A DNA stretch of 64,000 bases from Pandoraea sputorum (GCF_000814845.2 NZ_CP010431.2:2046001-2110000), one strand, 5' to 3'; positions 53,908 to 63,818 are shown, numbered from the stretch's first letter. The notes: generated from the sequence alone by a model not told the origin. Program-made: numbers and translations.

Positions 53908-54327
53908 GTGTCGTCAGAGTACAAAGAAGTCTTTCGTATGAGCATGCCCATTCGCTGGGGCGATATGGACGCCTTTGGGCATGTCAATAACACCGTGTAT
54001 TTCCGTTACATGGAGCAGGTGCGTATTTCGTGGCTGGAAACGCTGGACATCGCCTCGGAAGAGCGTGATACGGGCGAGGGCCCGGTCATCGTCAATGCCA
54101 ACATGACGTTCCTGCGTCAATTGCGCTATCCCGGCGATATCGAATGCCGCATGTTTATCGGTGCACCGGGGCGCAGCAGCATCGATACGCGTTTCGAACT
54201 GCGCCGTGCCGATATGCCGGACATTCTCGTCGCCGAAGGCGGCGCGAAAATCGTCTGGGTGAACTATCAGGCTGAGAAGTCGGTGCCGTTGCCGGAGGCT
54301 GTGCGCACGTTGGTCGCGGGGGATTGA
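53908..54327 (+). CDS. Acyl-CoA thioesterase, hotdog fold (4HBT/YbgC)
   Basis: The 139-residue protein contains IRWGDMDAFGHVNNTVYFRYMEQVR, whose Asp and His region is the 4-hydroxybenzoyl-CoA thioesterase signature (about residues 14-38). It should hydrolyse acyl-CoAs in the cytosol. GTG 53908 was chosen: GGGGA lies 6 bases upstream, while ATG 53854 would place the start inside a terminator hairpin. It is a single-gene unit. Confidence 0.85.
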   Translation: MSSEYKEVFRMSMPIRWGDMDAFGHVNNTVYFRYMEQVRISWLETLDIASEERDTGEGPVIVNANMTFLRQLRYPGDIECRMFIGAPGRSSIDTRFELRRADMPDILVAEGGAKIVWVNYQAEKSVPLPEAVRTLVAGD

Positions 54328-54428
54328 CGCTGGTATGCAAGGTGAACGGCTGAGAGGGTGTCGATGACCGCTCGCCGTCGCCTATGCTGTGGGTGCTTGT
54401 GTTGTCGTGCCTGAACCCGCGTTGGCAT

Positions 54429-54974
54429 TCAGTTGCCGAGCAGACGTTGCACCAGTTCCGTTGCAGTGCCCGCACCGTATTTCTGCATGAGGCGGGCGCG
54501 GTAGATATCGACGGTTCGCGGGCTGATCTCGAGAATCTTGCCGATCTGCTTGCTTGTCTTGCCTTGCACCAGTTGGGCGGCAATTTCGCGTTCACGGGCG
54601 GTCAGCGCGACGGCGACGCGGCGTGTGGCGGAGATGTCTTCGAAGGTCCAGAGCCCAGCGGCGTGCGGATCCTTGACGTCGAGCGAACGGCCCGTAACGT
54701 GGCACCAGAACAGTTCGCCGTTGGCGCGTCGCATGATGCGTTCGTCCGAATAGACGCCTTGCGTGCTCATGATGGGGGGAATGCGTTCGCCGATGCGCTC
54801 GAATTCCTTCGGTGACGGATACAGGACCTGGAAAGACTGGCCGATGAGTGTTTCGTGTGCGTAGCCGAAGATCTTGCCGAGCTGGCGGTTGCAGTCCTCG
54901 ATGATGCGCTGGCGCGAAATGACCAGACCGACGGGGGCAATGTGAAAAGCTGTCTGGTAATCGAACGTCGGCAT
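54429..54974 (-). CDS. PAS-LuxR transcriptional regulator
   Basis: The 181-residue protein has an N-terminal PAS domain (residues 7-115; DCNRQLGKIFGYAHETLIGQ and WCHVTGRSLDV) and a C-terminal LuxR helix-turn-helix (LTAREREIAAQLVQGKTSKQ, then SPRTVDIYRARLMQKYG). No receiver domain is present, so it senses a ligand or redox state directly. Start ATG 54974 opens the PAS domain; the ribosome site is weak. It diverges from scoA and may control it. Confidence 0.87.
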   Translation of the reverse strand: MPTFDYQTAFHIAPVGLVISRQRIIEDCNRQLGKIFGYAHETLIGQSFQVLYPSPKEFERIGERIPPIMSTQGVYSDERIMRRANGELFWCHVTGRSLDVKDPHAAGLWTFEDISATRRVAVALTAREREIAAQLVQGKTSKQIGKILEISPRTVDIYRARLMQKYGAGTATELVQRLLGN

Positions 54975-55201
54975 TGGGGGAGATACGGATCCGGTCGGGT
55001 CTCCGGCGCGGGAGCTGCGTGTGGCGGCCCGGTACGCGGGAAGATATGTAATTTCACGTATTGTGCCCCATTTGCGTGCCACCGTAAGCTCTGAGATTGC
55101 ATGAGGTGCGTGGTCCGTGGTGTCGGCGGACTGTCGCAAGCCTCGCAACGCGCGAGCGCGCGGCATAATTTCAATTCTCAACCGAGGGAAAGGGACAAAC
55201 G

Positions 55202-55900
55202 ATGAACAAGGTATACGCCAGCGCCAAGGAGGCGCTCGCCGGTGTCGTCGCAGACGGGCAAACGCTCGCCGTCGGTGGCTTCGGCCTGTGTGGCATTCCG
55301 GAGGCCCTGATCGCCGCATTGCGCGACTCGGGCGTCAAGGGGCTCACCTGTATCAGCAACAACGCCGGTGTCGACGGCTTCGGCCTTGGTCTGCTGCTTG
55401 AGACGCGTCAGATCAAGAAAATGATTTCGTCGTACGTGGGCGAAAACAAGGAATTCGAGCGTCAGTATCTGGCGGGCGAACTCGAACTTGAATTCACGCC
55501 GCAGGGCACGCTGGCCGAGAAGCTGCGCGCTGGCGGCGCTGGTATTCCGGCATTCTTTACGAAGACGGGCGTGGGCACTGTTGTTGCCGAAGGTAAGGAC
55601 ACGCGCGAGTTCGATGGCGAGACGTACGTCATGGAGCGCTCGCTGCGCGCCGACGTTGCGCTGGTCAAGGCTGCCAAGGCCGACCGCGCAGGCAACCTCG
55701 TCTTTAACCGCACCGCTCGCAACTTCAATCCGATGGCCGCCATGGCCGGCAAGATCACCATCGTCGAAGTCGAAGAACTGGTCGAAACCGGTTCGATCGA
55801 CCCGGACGATGTGCATCTGCCGGGGATCTTCGTTCAGCGCATTGTGCTGAACGCACATCCGGAGAAACGCATCGAACAACGCACGGTACGTGCCAAGTAA
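55202..55900 (+). CDS. scoA: 3-oxoacid CoA-transferase subunit A
   Basis: The 232-residue subunit has the CoA-binding [20 protein letters not shown] near residue 24. With subunit B it moves CoA from succinyl-CoA to acetoacetate (or 3-oxoadipate), allowing ketone-body use. No other 3-oxoadipate gene is present, and a 3-hydroxybutyrate dehydrogenase gene follows, so acetoacetate is the likely substrate. AAGGGA precedes ATG 55202. ScoB follows after 23 bases. Confidence 0.93.
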   Translation: MNKVYASAKEALAGVVADGQTLAVGGFGLCGIPEALIAALRDSGVKGLTCISNNAGVDGFGLGLLLETRQIKKMISSYVGENKEFERQYLAGELELEFTPQGTLAEKLRAGGAGIPAFFTKTGVGTVVAEGKDTREFDGETYVMERSLRADVALVKAAKADRAGNLVFNRTARNFNPMAAMAGKITIVEVEELVETGSIDPDDVHLPGIFVQRIVLNAHPEKRIEQRTVRAK

Positions 55901-55923
55901 GCGCCGAGATCAAGGAGATAACC

Positions 55924-56562
55924 ATGGCATGGAATCGTGATGAAATGGCTGCGCGCGCGGCGCGAGAGCTCGAAGACGGCTTTTACGTGAACCTTGGCAT
56001 CGGTTTGCCCACGCTGGTGGCGAACCATGTGCCGGACGGCATGGAAGTTTGGCTGCAATCGGAAAACGGCCTGCTCGGTATCGGTCCGTTCCCGACCGAA
56101 GACGAAGTGGACGCCGACATGATCAACGCGGGCAAGCAGACCGTGACGACGCTCCCGGGCTCGTCGATCTTTTCGTCGGCCGATTCGTTCGCGATGATTC
56201 GCGGCGGTCACATCAATCTGGCGATTCTCGGGGCGATGCAGGTCAGCGAAAAGGGCGACCTCGCGAACTGGATGATCCCGGGCAAGATGATCAAGGGCAT
56301 GGGCGGCGCAATGGACCTCGTTGCTGGCGTCGGTCGCGTGGTAGTGCTCATGGAGCATGTGGCCAAGGGCGATGCGCACAAGATCCTCAAGGCGTGCGAT
56401 CTGCCGCTGACCGGTGTGGGCGTGGTCAATCGCATCATTACCGATCTCGGTGTGATCGACATCACGCCGGACGGCCTCAAGGTCATCGAACTGGCACCGG
56501 GCGTGACGAAGGAAGAAATTTCGCAGAAGACCGGAGCGCAGCTCGATACGAGCGCTGTCTGA
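55924..56562 (+). CDS. scoB: 3-oxoacid CoA-transferase subunit B
   Basis: The 212-residue subunit carries the catalytic glutamate in [10 protein letters not shown] near residue 47, which forms the glutamyl-CoA intermediate. [17 protein letters not shown] and [15 protein letters not shown] are family motifs. AAGGAG lies about 7 bases before ATG 55924. It forms the operon scoAB, ended by the terminator at 56683. Confidence 0.94.
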   Translation: MAWNRDEMAARAARELEDGFYVNLGIGLPTLVANHVPDGMEVWLQSENGLLGIGPFPTEDEVDADMINAGKQTVTTLPGSSIFSSADSFAMIRGGHINLAILGAMQVSEKGDLANWMIPGKMIKGMGGAMDLVAGVGRVVVLMEHVAKGDAHKILKACDLPLTGVGVVNRIITDLGVIDITPDGLKVIELAPGVTKEEISQKTGAQLDTSAV

Positions 56563-56682
56563 GGTCAAAGCGCTTGCCGCCGACGCCAGGGTTACCGGGT
56601 TAGGCGCGGCAACGGATTGCTGAGGATGGCCTGGGCCGTTGAACCCGGTCGTCGATGATGTAGGAAGTTGGACTGTGCAAGG

Positions 56683-56719
56683 CAAAACGGGCGGAGAGTT
56701 TCTCCGCCCGTTTTGTTTT
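56683..56719. terminator. Terminator between scoB and hbdH
   Basis: A perfect 15-base stem CAAAACGGGCGGAGA/TCTCCGCCCGTTTTG with loop GTT. It is symmetric enough to serve both convergent genes. Confidence 0.9.
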
Positions 56720-56786
56720 GATGGTCAGCATGGTTGGCTAGCGGTTGAAATGCCGCGTCGGTGCCTTCGTCGCCGCCTTCGTCACA

Positions 56787-57578
56787 TTACTGTGCCGTCC
56801 AGCCACCGTCCATGTTCCACGCTGCGCCGCGCACTTGCGCGGCGGCGTCGCTGCACAGGAACACGGCGAGCGCTCCGAGCTGCTCGGGCGTGACGAACTC
56901 GCCAGACGGTTGCTTCTCGCCGAGCAGCGAGCGTTTCGCTTCATCCCCTGACAGCTTGTCACGGGCTGCGCGGTCGTCCACCTGCTTTTGCACGAGTGGC
57001 GTGAGCACGAAGCCCGGGCAGATCGCGTTGGCCGTCACGCCGGTCTGCGCATTTTCCAGTGCCGTGACTTTCGTCAGGCCGACGATGCCGTGTTTGGCTG
57101 CCACATACGCCGACTTGCCTGCCGAGCCGACGAGTCCGTGGACCGACGCGATGTTGATGATGCGTCCCCAGTTGCGTGTGCGCATGCCGGGCAAGGCAAG
57201 TCGCGTGGTATGGAAAGCGGACGTCAGGTTGATGGCGATGATCGCGTCCCATTTGTCCGTCGGAAAATCCTGAATTTCCGCAACGTGCTGAATGCCTGCG
57301 TTGTTCACCAGAATGTCCACGCCACCGAACTCCGATTCGGCGTATTGCATCATCGTCTCGATCTCGCTTGCGCGGCTCATGTCGGCACCGTGGTAGCCGA
57401 CTCGTGTGCCGGTGTGGCCCGCCTTCGCTGCGGCATCGGCAATAGCCTTGCGCGCCGTATCTGCGTCGCCGAAACCATTCGTGATGAGGGTGGCGCCTTG
57501 TGCCGCAAGCGCTTGTGCCATGCCCAGACCGATGCCGCTGGTCGAGCCGGTCACGAGGGCGATTTTTCCTTTCAGCAT
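56787..57578 (-). CDS. hbdH: 3-hydroxybutyrate dehydrogenase
   Basis: The 263-residue SDR oxidises D-3-hydroxybutyrate to acetoacetate with NAD+. TGSTSGIGLGMAQALA is at residues 10-25, followed by NNAGIQHVAEIQDFP and the YVAAK active site. IQHVAEIQDFP and ICPGFVLTPLVQKQV are characteristic of bacterial HbdH. It converges on scoAB, whose product activates the acetoacetate, so together they feed poly- or 3-hydroxybutyrate into acetyl-CoA. GGAGA precedes ATG 57578 by 8 bases. Confidence 0.93.
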   Translation of the reverse strand: MLKGKIALVTGSTSGIGLGMAQALAAQGATLITNGFGDADTARKAIADAAAKAGHTGTRVGYHGADMSRASEIETMMQYAESEFGGVDILVNNAGIQHVAEIQDFPTDKWDAIIAINLTSAFHTTRLALPGMRTRNWGRIINIASVHGLVGSAGKSAYVAAKHGIVGLTKVTALENAQTGVTANAICPGFVLTPLVQKQVDDRAARDKLSGDEAKRSLLGEKQPSGEFVTPEQLGALAVFLCSDAAAQVRGAAWNMDGGWTAQ

Positions 57579-57661
57579 TGCGTCGTCTCCGTGCGGGAGG
57601 AGGGTGGGGGAGGAACTCGATGTCGACGAGTGCGGCCCGCAGACTGCGGTTTGATGCCGCT

Positions 57662-57677
57662 AATGAGTGACCTCATT
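57662..57677. promoter_or_regulatory. Palindromic operator candidate between hbdH and the hydrolase
   Basis: AATGAG, TGAC, CTCATT: a perfect 6-base dyad. It lies 84 bases upstream of hbdH and 66 bases upstream of the divergent hydrolase, and just before a TAGAAT -10 at 57705. Confidence 0.45.
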
Positions 57678-57742
57678 CTAGCTTACGGTTTGCGGCAAGC
57701 GCGGTAGAATTCGAGTCTGGAAACCGATCCGATGAGTCTGCC

Positions 57743-58621
57743 ATGCCGAGTCACGCGCCGCGTCTGTCGAACGTTCAGTGTCTGAGTCCATCCGGGCTGC
57801 ATCGCATGGCCTATGCAGAGTGGGGTGATCCCGAGAACCCTCGTGTGTTGGTCTGCGTTCACGGGCTCACGCGCAGTGGCCGCGATTTTGACGCGATGGC
57901 GAATGCGCTCGCAAACGACTACCGTGTGGTGTGCCCCGATGTGGTGGGGCGAGGCCAGTCGTCCTGGTTGCGAAACCCCGCGGGTTACGTTGTGCCGCAG
58001 TACGTCGCGGACATGGTGACGCTTATCGCTCGTCTCGGCGTCGCGACCGTCGACTGGTTTGGTACGTCGATGGGGGGACTCATCGGCATGGGACTCGCGG
58101 GTCTGCCGGATACACCGATTCGTAGCCTGTTGCTTAACGACGTGGGTCCGCATATCGATGCGCCAGCCCTCGCGCGCATCGGGCAGTATGTTGGTATCCC
58201 GAAGCGATTTGCATCGATCGACGAGGGCGCAGATTACATCTGGTCGATCTCGTCGGCGTTCGGGCCGCATACCCGTCAGGAGTGGCTTGCGCTGAGCGAG
58301 CCGCTACTCAAGGCGGATGGCGATGGCTATGTGTTGCGTTACGACCCGTCGATCGGCACGGCTTTCTCGGCGGTGACGCCTGAGGCCATTGCGGCAGGAG
58401 AGGCTATGCTTTGGGCGTCGCTTGCCGCGTTCCCGGGGCGGACATTGATCGTGCGGGGCGAGCAGTCGGACCTGCTTTCGCGCACGACGCTCGACCAGAT
58501 GCTGGCGCACGCGCAACACGCGCGCGCCGTTGAAATTCCCGGCGTGGGACACGCGCCGACCTTTGTGCATGCGGATCAGATCGAGATCGCACGCCGATTT
58601 TATGAGGGATATGCCGACTGA
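57743..58621 (+). CDS. Alpha/beta hydrolase
   Basis: The 292-residue protein has the oxyanion region VCVHGLTRSGRDFD, a nucleophile elbow GTSMGG, the acid in VRGEQSDLLS (Glu or Asp) and the histidine in PGVGHAPTF. The triad is complete. It resembles hydrolases annotated near polyhydroxybutyrate or aromatic pathways, but the substrate cannot be assigned. A TAGAAT -10 lies 33 bases upstream. Confidence 0.87.
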   Translation: MPSHAPRLSNVQCLSPSGLHRMAYAEWGDPENPRVLVCVHGLTRSGRDFDAMANALANDYRVVCPDVVGRGQSSWLRNPAGYVVPQYVADMVTLIARLGVATVDWFGTSMGGLIGMGLAGLPDTPIRSLLLNDVGPHIDAPALARIGQYVGIPKRFASIDEGADYIWSISSAFGPHTRQEWLALSEPLLKADGDGYVLRYDPSIGTAFSAVTPEAIAAGEAMLWASLAAFPGRTLIVRGEQSDLLSRTTLDQMLAHAQHARAVEIPGVGHAPTFVHADQIEIARRFYEGYAD

Positions 58622-58687
58622 GACGCGTCCGTACGACGTGGCGTGGCGGTAGGTCCCGAGTCAGAAGAATACGAGGAGTCTTACATC

Positions 58688-59044
58688 ATGGCAGTACAAC
58701 GTTTTTACGTCGAAAAGCGCTGGTCGGATATGGCTGTGCACAATGGCACCGTCTATCTCGCCGGTCAGACCCCCGACGACCGCTCACAGGATATGGCAGG
58801 TCAGACGCGTCAGGTGCTCGCGCACATCGACCGCCTGCTCGGCGAAGCGAACAGCGACAAGTCGCTCATTTTGTCCTGTCAGATCTTCATCTCGGACATG
58901 AAGTACTTCGGTGAAATGAATCAGGTGTGGGACGAGTGGGTGCCGGCAGGTAATGCGCCCCCGCGTGCTACGGTGCAGGCGTTGCTCGCCGACCCTGCCA
59001 TGCTTGTTGAAATCGTGGTCGTGGCAGCTCAGCGCGAAAGCTGA
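58688..59044 (+). CDS. RidA family protein
   Basis: The 118-residue protein has the YjgF/YER057c fold: VYLAGQTPDDRSQDMAGQTRQVL and NAPPRATVQALLADPAMLVEI. In RidA a conserved arginine (here in PPRATVQ) binds the imine/enamine substrate, giving 2-aminoacrylate deaminase activity. This divergent subgroup (Rid2-like) lacks some RidA residues, so the activity is uncertain. GAGGAG lies 9 bases before ATG 58688, ruling out the longer frame. Confidence 0.88.
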   Translation: MAVQRFYVEKRWSDMAVHNGTVYLAGQTPDDRSQDMAGQTRQVLAHIDRLLGEANSDKSLILSCQIFISDMKYFGEMNQVWDEWVPAGNAPPRATVQALLADPAMLVEIVVVAAQRES

Positions 59045-59091
59045 GCGCACGACCCGCAACATCCGGGGCGCTGGTCGCCCCGTGTTCCGAC

Positions 59092-61362
59092 ATGAACCAA
59101 CATCAAGCACCGACATCCACTGAGTCGCGTTCGACGCCGGGTGTGGGTGATGCACCACTGCCCGCTACTCTGGACGACGCACTCGCGTTCGCCGCGACGC
59201 TGTGCGGCGAACACGTCCTCTCTTCTGGCGAGCCGATCATGGCGCACGCGCGCGGCATGATCGCGATTCTCGACACGCTACGCGTGGACGAGGCGACGCA
59301 TCAGGCGGCTGCGCTCTTTTCGGCCGTCGAGTTCCTCCCCGATCCGCAAGCGACCTTGACGCAGAAGTTCGGCGCCGAAGTCGCCGCGCTCGTGATCGAT
59401 GTGCGCAAGCTGCAACGGCTCTCGGGTGCTGGCGCGCGTGCCGCGCAAGCGATGCCGGTCGATGGCCGCGATCGTGACGCCATCGCGGAGCGTAAGTCGC
59501 AGGTCGAGGGGCTGCGCAAGATGCTGCTGGCGTTTGCGCAGGACATTCGCGTTGTAATGATCCGGCTGGCGTCGCGTCTGCAATCGCTGCGCTGGTATGC
59601 GGCCGAGAAAAAGGCGCCGCCCGAAGAGATGCCGCACGAGGTGCTGGAAATCTATGCGCCGCTGGCCAATCGACTTGGTATCTGGCAACTGAAGTGGGAG
59701 CTTGAAGACCTCGCGTTCCGTTTCCTGGAGCCGGTCACTTATAAGCAGATCGCCAAGCTGCTGGAGGAAAAGCGCGTCGAGCGTCAGACCTTTATCGAAG
59801 GGGCGATCCAGCGGCTTCAGGACGAACTGTCGCGCGCGGGCGTCAAGGCCGAGGTGTCCGGGCGGCCGAAGCACATCTACAGCATCTGGAAGAAGATGCG
59901 CGGCAAGGCGGTCGATTTTGCCGAGCTTTACGACGTGCGGGCGTTTCGCGTGATCGTCGACGACATCAAGGATTGCTACACGGTGCTGGGCATTGTCCAT
60001 AACCTGTGGCAACCGATTCCGAAAGAGTTCGACGATTACATTTCGCGTCCGAAACCGAACGGCTACAAGTCGTTGCATACGGTCGTCATCGGCGACGACG
60101 GGCGCGCGTTCGAAGTGCAGATTCGCACGAACGAAATGCACCACTTCGCCGAGTACGGCATTGCGGCGCACTGGCGTTACAAGGAAGCCGGGCAGCGGGG
60201 TTACGGCGGTGCGTTTTCGGCGAACGACGCTTACGACGAGAAAATCGCGTGGCTGCGCCAGTTGCTCGCGTGGAAGGACGATGTCGCCGATACCGTGGGC
60301 GCCGAGGCTACCGTGCAGCCATGGGAACAGCTCAAGCGCGCGACGATCGACGATCACATCTACGTGCTTACGCCGCAGGCGCGTGTGATTGCGTTGCCGC
60401 AAGGGGCGACGCCGGTCGACTTTGCTTATCACCTGCATTCGGAGCTGGGGCATCGGTGTCGGGGCGCGCGTGTCGACGGCGCGATGGTGCCGCTCAATAC
60501 GCCGCTGCAAAACGGGCAGACGGTTGAGATCGTCACGGTCAAGCAGGGTGGTCCGTCGCGGGACTGGCTCAATTCACAGCTTGGGTATTTGCAGAGCCAT
60601 CGGGCGCGTCAGAAGGTACGTCAGTGGTTCAACACCATCGACCTCGAAGAGACGATTGCGCACGGCCGCACGATCATCGACAAGACGTTGCAACGCGAGG
60701 GCAAGACGTCCGTCAACCTTGAAGAGTTGGCGGCGCGTCTGGGTTTTCGCGCGCCGGACGATCTCTACGCGTCGATTGCCAAAGACGAATTTAGCCTGCG
60801 GCACGTCGAACAGGCGCTCTCGGGCAATCTGCCGGGGCCCGAGCCGAAGGATGACGACACGGTCGTCGCCAAGAAGAGTCTCGATACGAGTGTTGCGCAG
60901 GGGGCGAAGAGCGGTGTGCTGGTGGTGGGTGTCGGCGCTTTGCTGACGCAATTGGCCAAGTGCTGCCGGCCGGCACCGCCGGATCCGATTGTGGGTTTCG
61001 TCACCCGGGGCAAGGGCGTGTCGATTCACCGGCAGGACTGCAGTAGTTTCCAGTCGATGAAGGCGCGCGCGCCCGAGCGGGTGATTCAGACGGCGTGGTC
61101 GTCCGACGTGCTCGAAGGGCGCGGCGTTGCGGCCTATCCGGTCAATATCCAGATCGAGGCGACGGATCGTCAGGGTTTGCTGCGCGACATCTCCGAAGTG
61201 TTTTCGCGAGAGAAGCTCAACGTGACGGGCGTCAGCACGCAATCGCGCGGTGCGCAGGCGTTCATGCAGTTCACGGTCGAGGTGCGCGACGGTGGCCAAT
61301 TGCAACGTGCGCTGGCGCAGTTGAGTGGTGTGGCGGGTGTAGTGTCGTCGCGCAGGCGTTGA
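59092..61362 (+). CDS. relA: GTP pyrophosphokinase (ppGpp synthetase)
   Basis: The 756-residue RSH protein has an N-terminal HD-like domain whose catalytic HD is lost (ALFSAVEFLP replaces the HDVIED type). The synthetase domain is at about residues 250-400, with YSIWKKM, EFDDYISRPKPNGYKSLHT and EVQIRTNEMH. A TGS domain is near 430 and a C-terminal ACT domain near 680. EFDD (ExDD) marks the Mg-dependent RelA type. It should make (p)ppGpp on ribosomes carrying uncharged tRNA. A separate SpoT is expected elsewhere. Confidence 0.94.
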   Translation: MNQHQAPTSTESRSTPGVGDAPLPATLDDALAFAATLCGEHVLSSGEPIMAHARGMIAILDTLRVDEATHQAAALFSAVEFLPDPQATLTQKFGAEVAALVIDVRKLQRLSGAGARAAQAMPVDGRDRDAIAERKSQVEGLRKMLLAFAQDIRVVMIRLASRLQSLRWYAAEKKAPPEEMPHEVLEIYAPLANRLGIWQLKWELEDLAFRFLEPVTYKQIAKLLEEKRVERQTFIEGAIQRLQDELSRAGVKAEVSGRPKHIYSIWKKMRGKAVDFAELYDVRAFRVIVDDIKDCYTVLGIVHNLWQPIPKEFDDYISRPKPNGYKSLHTVVIGDDGRAFEVQIRTNEMHHFAEYGIAAHWRYKEAGQRGYGGAFSANDAYDEKIAWLRQLLAWKDDVADTVGAEATVQPWEQLKRATIDDHIYVLTPQARVIALPQGATPVDFAYHLHSELGHRCRGARVDGAMVPLNTPLQNGQTVEIVTVKQGGPSRDWLNSQLGYLQSHRARQKVRQWFNTIDLEETIAHGRTIIDKTLQREGKTSVNLEELAARLGFRAPDDLYASIAKDEFSLRHVEQALSGNLPGPEPKDDDTVVAKKSLDTSVAQGAKSGVLVVGVGALLTQLAKCCRPAPPDPIVGFVTRGKGVSIHRQDCSSFQSMKARAPERVIQTAWSSDVLEGRGVAAYPVNIQIEATDRQGLLRDISEVFSREKLNVTGVSTQSRGAQAFMQFTVEVRDGGQLQRALAQLSGVAGVVSSRRR

Positions 61363-61499
61363 AATAGCTGTTGGCGGCGAGCTCTTTCGGGTGAATTGTC
61401 CGGGGCTCGCCGCAGACAGTACGATGCGGCAATTGCCGTCGCGACTCCGCGCGAAAGCCTTGATTGATGCGGTTTTTCGTCGGCAGGCACAATAATCGC

Positions 61500-61528
61500 T
61501 TGGCGATGTGCCGAAACCTTGCTAGAAT
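61500..61528 (+). promoter_or_regulatory. tRNA-Val promoter
   Basis: TTGGCG, 17 bases, TAGAAT, with TGC before the -10 (extended). tRNA-Val starts 17 bases later. It may also drive thrS. Confidence 0.65.
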
Positions 61529-61544
61529 CTCGTTCTCTTGCAGT

Positions 61545-61621
61545 AGGCTCGTAGCTCAGCTGGTTAGAGCACCACCTTGACATGGTGGGGGTCGTTGGTT
61601 CGAGTCCAATCGAGCCTACCA
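61545..61621 (+). tRNA. tRNA-Val (GAC)
   Basis: The 77-base cloverleaf has acceptor AGGCTCG/CGAGCCT and anticodon stem CCACC/GGTGG around TTGACAT, giving GAC for valine. CCA is encoded. It lies 237 bases upstream of thrS on the same strand. Confidence 0.96.
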
Positions 61622-61681
61622 ACGAAATTTGATGCATTACAGTCCGCGAAGCCCCGCAGACACAGGCGCTGGAAAACACTC

Positions 61682-61729
61682 ATGTTGAAGACTGCCCGAA
61701 CTTTCACAGTGGTGAAGGTGCGACGTTAA
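61682..61729 (+). CDS. Possible thrS leader peptide
   Basis: A 15-residue frame MLKTARTFTVVKVRR carries three Thr codons (ACT, ACT, ACA) among its first nine. A weak GGA lies about 12 bases upstream of the ATG. It stops at 61727-61729, one base before the segment GTCGAGG. That segment is complementary to CCTCGAC in the downstream terminator. It could be the sensor of a Thr-tRNA attenuator, or a chance frame. Confidence 0.4.
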   Translation: MLKTARTFTVVKVRR

Positions 61730-61801
61730 GTCGAGGGTGTTTTTCGTCTGGATGCTAGGAATGAAGAGACGGCCTCGACGACAGTCGAGGCCGTTTTTTT
61801 T
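61730..61801 (+). promoter_or_regulatory. Candidate thrS attenuator (antiterminator and terminator)
   Basis: The terminator is an 11-base stem ACGGCCTCGAC/GTCGAGGCCGT with a GACA loop and eight T (61769-61801), 57 bases before thrS. GTCGAGG at 61730-61736 can pair with CCTCGAC at 61773-61779 in the terminator 5' arm, making the alternative antiterminator. CGAC at 61721-61724 can pair with GTCG at 61730-61733. The terminator itself is certain; its control is inferred. Confidence 0.55.
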
Positions 61802-61858
61802 CGTGGTTTGCCGCGTGGCGTGGGCCGCGCGTGACGTTTTTGCGCATGGGAGTGCGAC

Positions 61859-63766
61859 ATGATTTCGGTACGTTTGCCTGACGGTTCGCAACGCCAGTAC
61901 GAAGCCCCCCTGACGGTGGCGCAAGTCGCCGGTTCGATCGGCACGGGTCTGGCCAAGGCTGCCTTGGCCGGCCGCGTTGACGGCAAGCTGGTCGATACGT
62001 CCTATCTGATCGATCGCGACGTGAGTCTCGCCATCGTCACGGACAAGGACGCCGACGGCCTCGACGTCATTCGTCACTCGACGGCCCACTTGCTGGCCTA
62101 CGCCGTCAAGGAGTTGTTCCCCGAGGCGCAGGTCACGATCGGTCCTGTCATCGAAAACGGCTTCTACTACGACTTCTCCTTCCATCGTGCTTTCACGCCA
62201 GAAGATCTCGAAGCGATTGAGAAGAAGATGCACGAGCTCGCCAAGAAAGACGAGCCGGTGACGCGCGAAGTGCTGTCGCGCGACGATGCCGTGCGTTTGT
62301 TCCTCTCGATGGGAGAGAAGTACAAGGCCGAAATCATCGAATCGATCCCGGCCACGGACGAAATCGGTCTGTACCGCGAAGGCAAGTTCGTCGATCTGTG
62401 CCGTGGCCCGCACGTCCCGTCGACGGGCAAGCTCAAGGTCTTCAAGTTGATGAAGGTGGCTGGCGCCTACTGGCGCGGCGACGCGAAGAACGAGCAGCTT
62501 CAGCGCATTTACGGCACGGCCTGGACGAAGAAGGAAGACCAGGATGCGTATCTGCACATGCTGGAAGAAGCCGAAAAGCGCGATCACCGCAAGCTCGGCC
62601 GCGCGCTCGACTTCTTTCATATGCAAGAGGAAGCGCCGGGCCTCATCTTCTGGCACCCGAAGGGCTGGACGCTCTGGCAGCAGGTCGAGCAATACATGCG
62701 CCGCGTCTACCGCAACAATGGCTACCAGGAAGTGAAGGGTCCGCAGATCCTCGACCGCTCGCTGTGGGAAAAGTCGGGGCACTGGGAGAACTATAAGGAC
62801 AACATGTTCACGACGGAATCGGAGAACCGCGCCTATGCGCTCAAGCCGATGAACTGTCCGGGACACGTCCTGATTTTCAATTCGGCGCTGCACAGCTATC
62901 GCGATCTGCCGCTGCGTTTCGGCGAGTTCGGCCAGTGCCATCGCAACGAGCCGTCGGGCGGCCTGCATGGCCTGATGCGCGTGCGTGGCTTCACGCAGGA
63001 CGACGGTCACATCTTCTGTACGGAAGACCAGATCCTCGACGAGTGCGTGAACTATACGGCGCTGCTGCACGCGGTCTATAAGGACTTCGGCTTCACGGAC
63101 ATGATTTACAAGGTCGCAACGCGCCCTGAGCATCGTGTCGGTTCGGACGAGAACTGGGATAAAGCCGAATTCGCGCTGATGGAATCGCTGCGCCGTTCGG
63201 GCTGCGAATTCGAGATTGCCGAGGGCGACGGCGCTTTCTACGGTCCGAAAATCGAATACACGCTCAAGGATGCGCTCGGCCGTCAGTGGCAATGTGGCAC
63301 GATGCAGGTCGATTTCTCGATGCCGGAGCGCCTGGACGCCGAGTATGTGGCCGAAGACAACAGCCGCAAGCGTCCGGTCATGCTTCACCGGGCAATCCTT
63401 GGCTCGCTCGAGCGTTTCATCGGGATTCTGATCGAGCACCACGCTGGTGCATTGCCTGTCTGGCTGGCGCCGGAGCAGGTGATTGTGATGAATGTCTCGG
63501 AAAAAACGGCCGATTACGCCCAAGAAGTGACGAAAAAGTTGAAAGAACAAGGGCTTAGGGCTCGGAGCGATTTGCGCAACGAGAAAATTAGCTATAAAAT
63601 ACGCGAGCACTCTCTGCAGAAAGTTCCCTATCTCTTGGTGGTTGGGGATAAAGAGCAGGAGGGCAATACGGTAGCCGTGCGTGCCCGTGGCGGCGTGGAT
63701 CTGGGTGTGATGCCCGTTGACGCGCTCATCGAACGTCTTGCGCAAGAATGCGCATCGTTCCAATAA
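61859..63766 (+). CDS. thrS: Threonyl-tRNA synthetase
   Basis: The 635-residue class II synthetase has a TGS domain (residues 1-62), the editing domain with HSTAH at 73-77 and Cys181 in CRGPH, and the catalytic domain with zinc-binding Cys333 in MNCPGH. The C-terminal anticodon-binding domain includes [21 protein letters not shown]. It charges tRNA-Thr and clears Ser-tRNA-Thr. A GGGAG sequence lies about 8 bases before ATG 61859. A terminator in its leader and the infC gene behind it suggest the thrS-infC-rpmI-rplT order. Confidence 0.98.
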   Translation: MISVRLPDGSQRQYEAPLTVAQVAGSIGTGLAKAALAGRVDGKLVDTSYLIDRDVSLAIVTDKDADGLDVIRHSTAHLLAYAVKELFPEAQVTIGPVIENGFYYDFSFHRAFTPEDLEAIEKKMHELAKKDEPVTREVLSRDDAVRLFLSMGEKYKAEIIESIPATDEIGLYREGKFVDLCRGPHVPSTGKLKVFKLMKVAGAYWRGDAKNEQLQRIYGTAWTKKEDQDAYLHMLEEAEKRDHRKLGRALDFFHMQEEAPGLIFWHPKGWTLWQQVEQYMRRVYRNNGYQEVKGPQILDRSLWEKSGHWENYKDNMFTTESENRAYALKPMNCPGHVLIFNSALHSYRDLPLRFGEFGQCHRNEPSGGLHGLMRVRGFTQDDGHIFCTEDQILDECVNYTALLHAVYKDFGFTDMIYKVATRPEHRVGSDENWDKAEFALMESLRRSGCEFEIAEGDGAFYGPKIEYTLKDALGRQWQCGTMQVDFSMPERLDAEYVAEDNSRKRPVMLHRAILGSLERFIGILIEHHAGALPVWLAPEQVIVMNVSEKTADYAQEVTKKLKEQGLRARSDLRNEKISYKIREHSLQKVPYLLVVGDKEQEGNTVAVRARGGVDLGVMPVDALIERLAQECASFQ

Positions 63767-63818
63767 CGCCTGTCGGACAGCGCGGCTAAATTTTTGACTT
63801 TTTTCGAGGATAAGCAAC

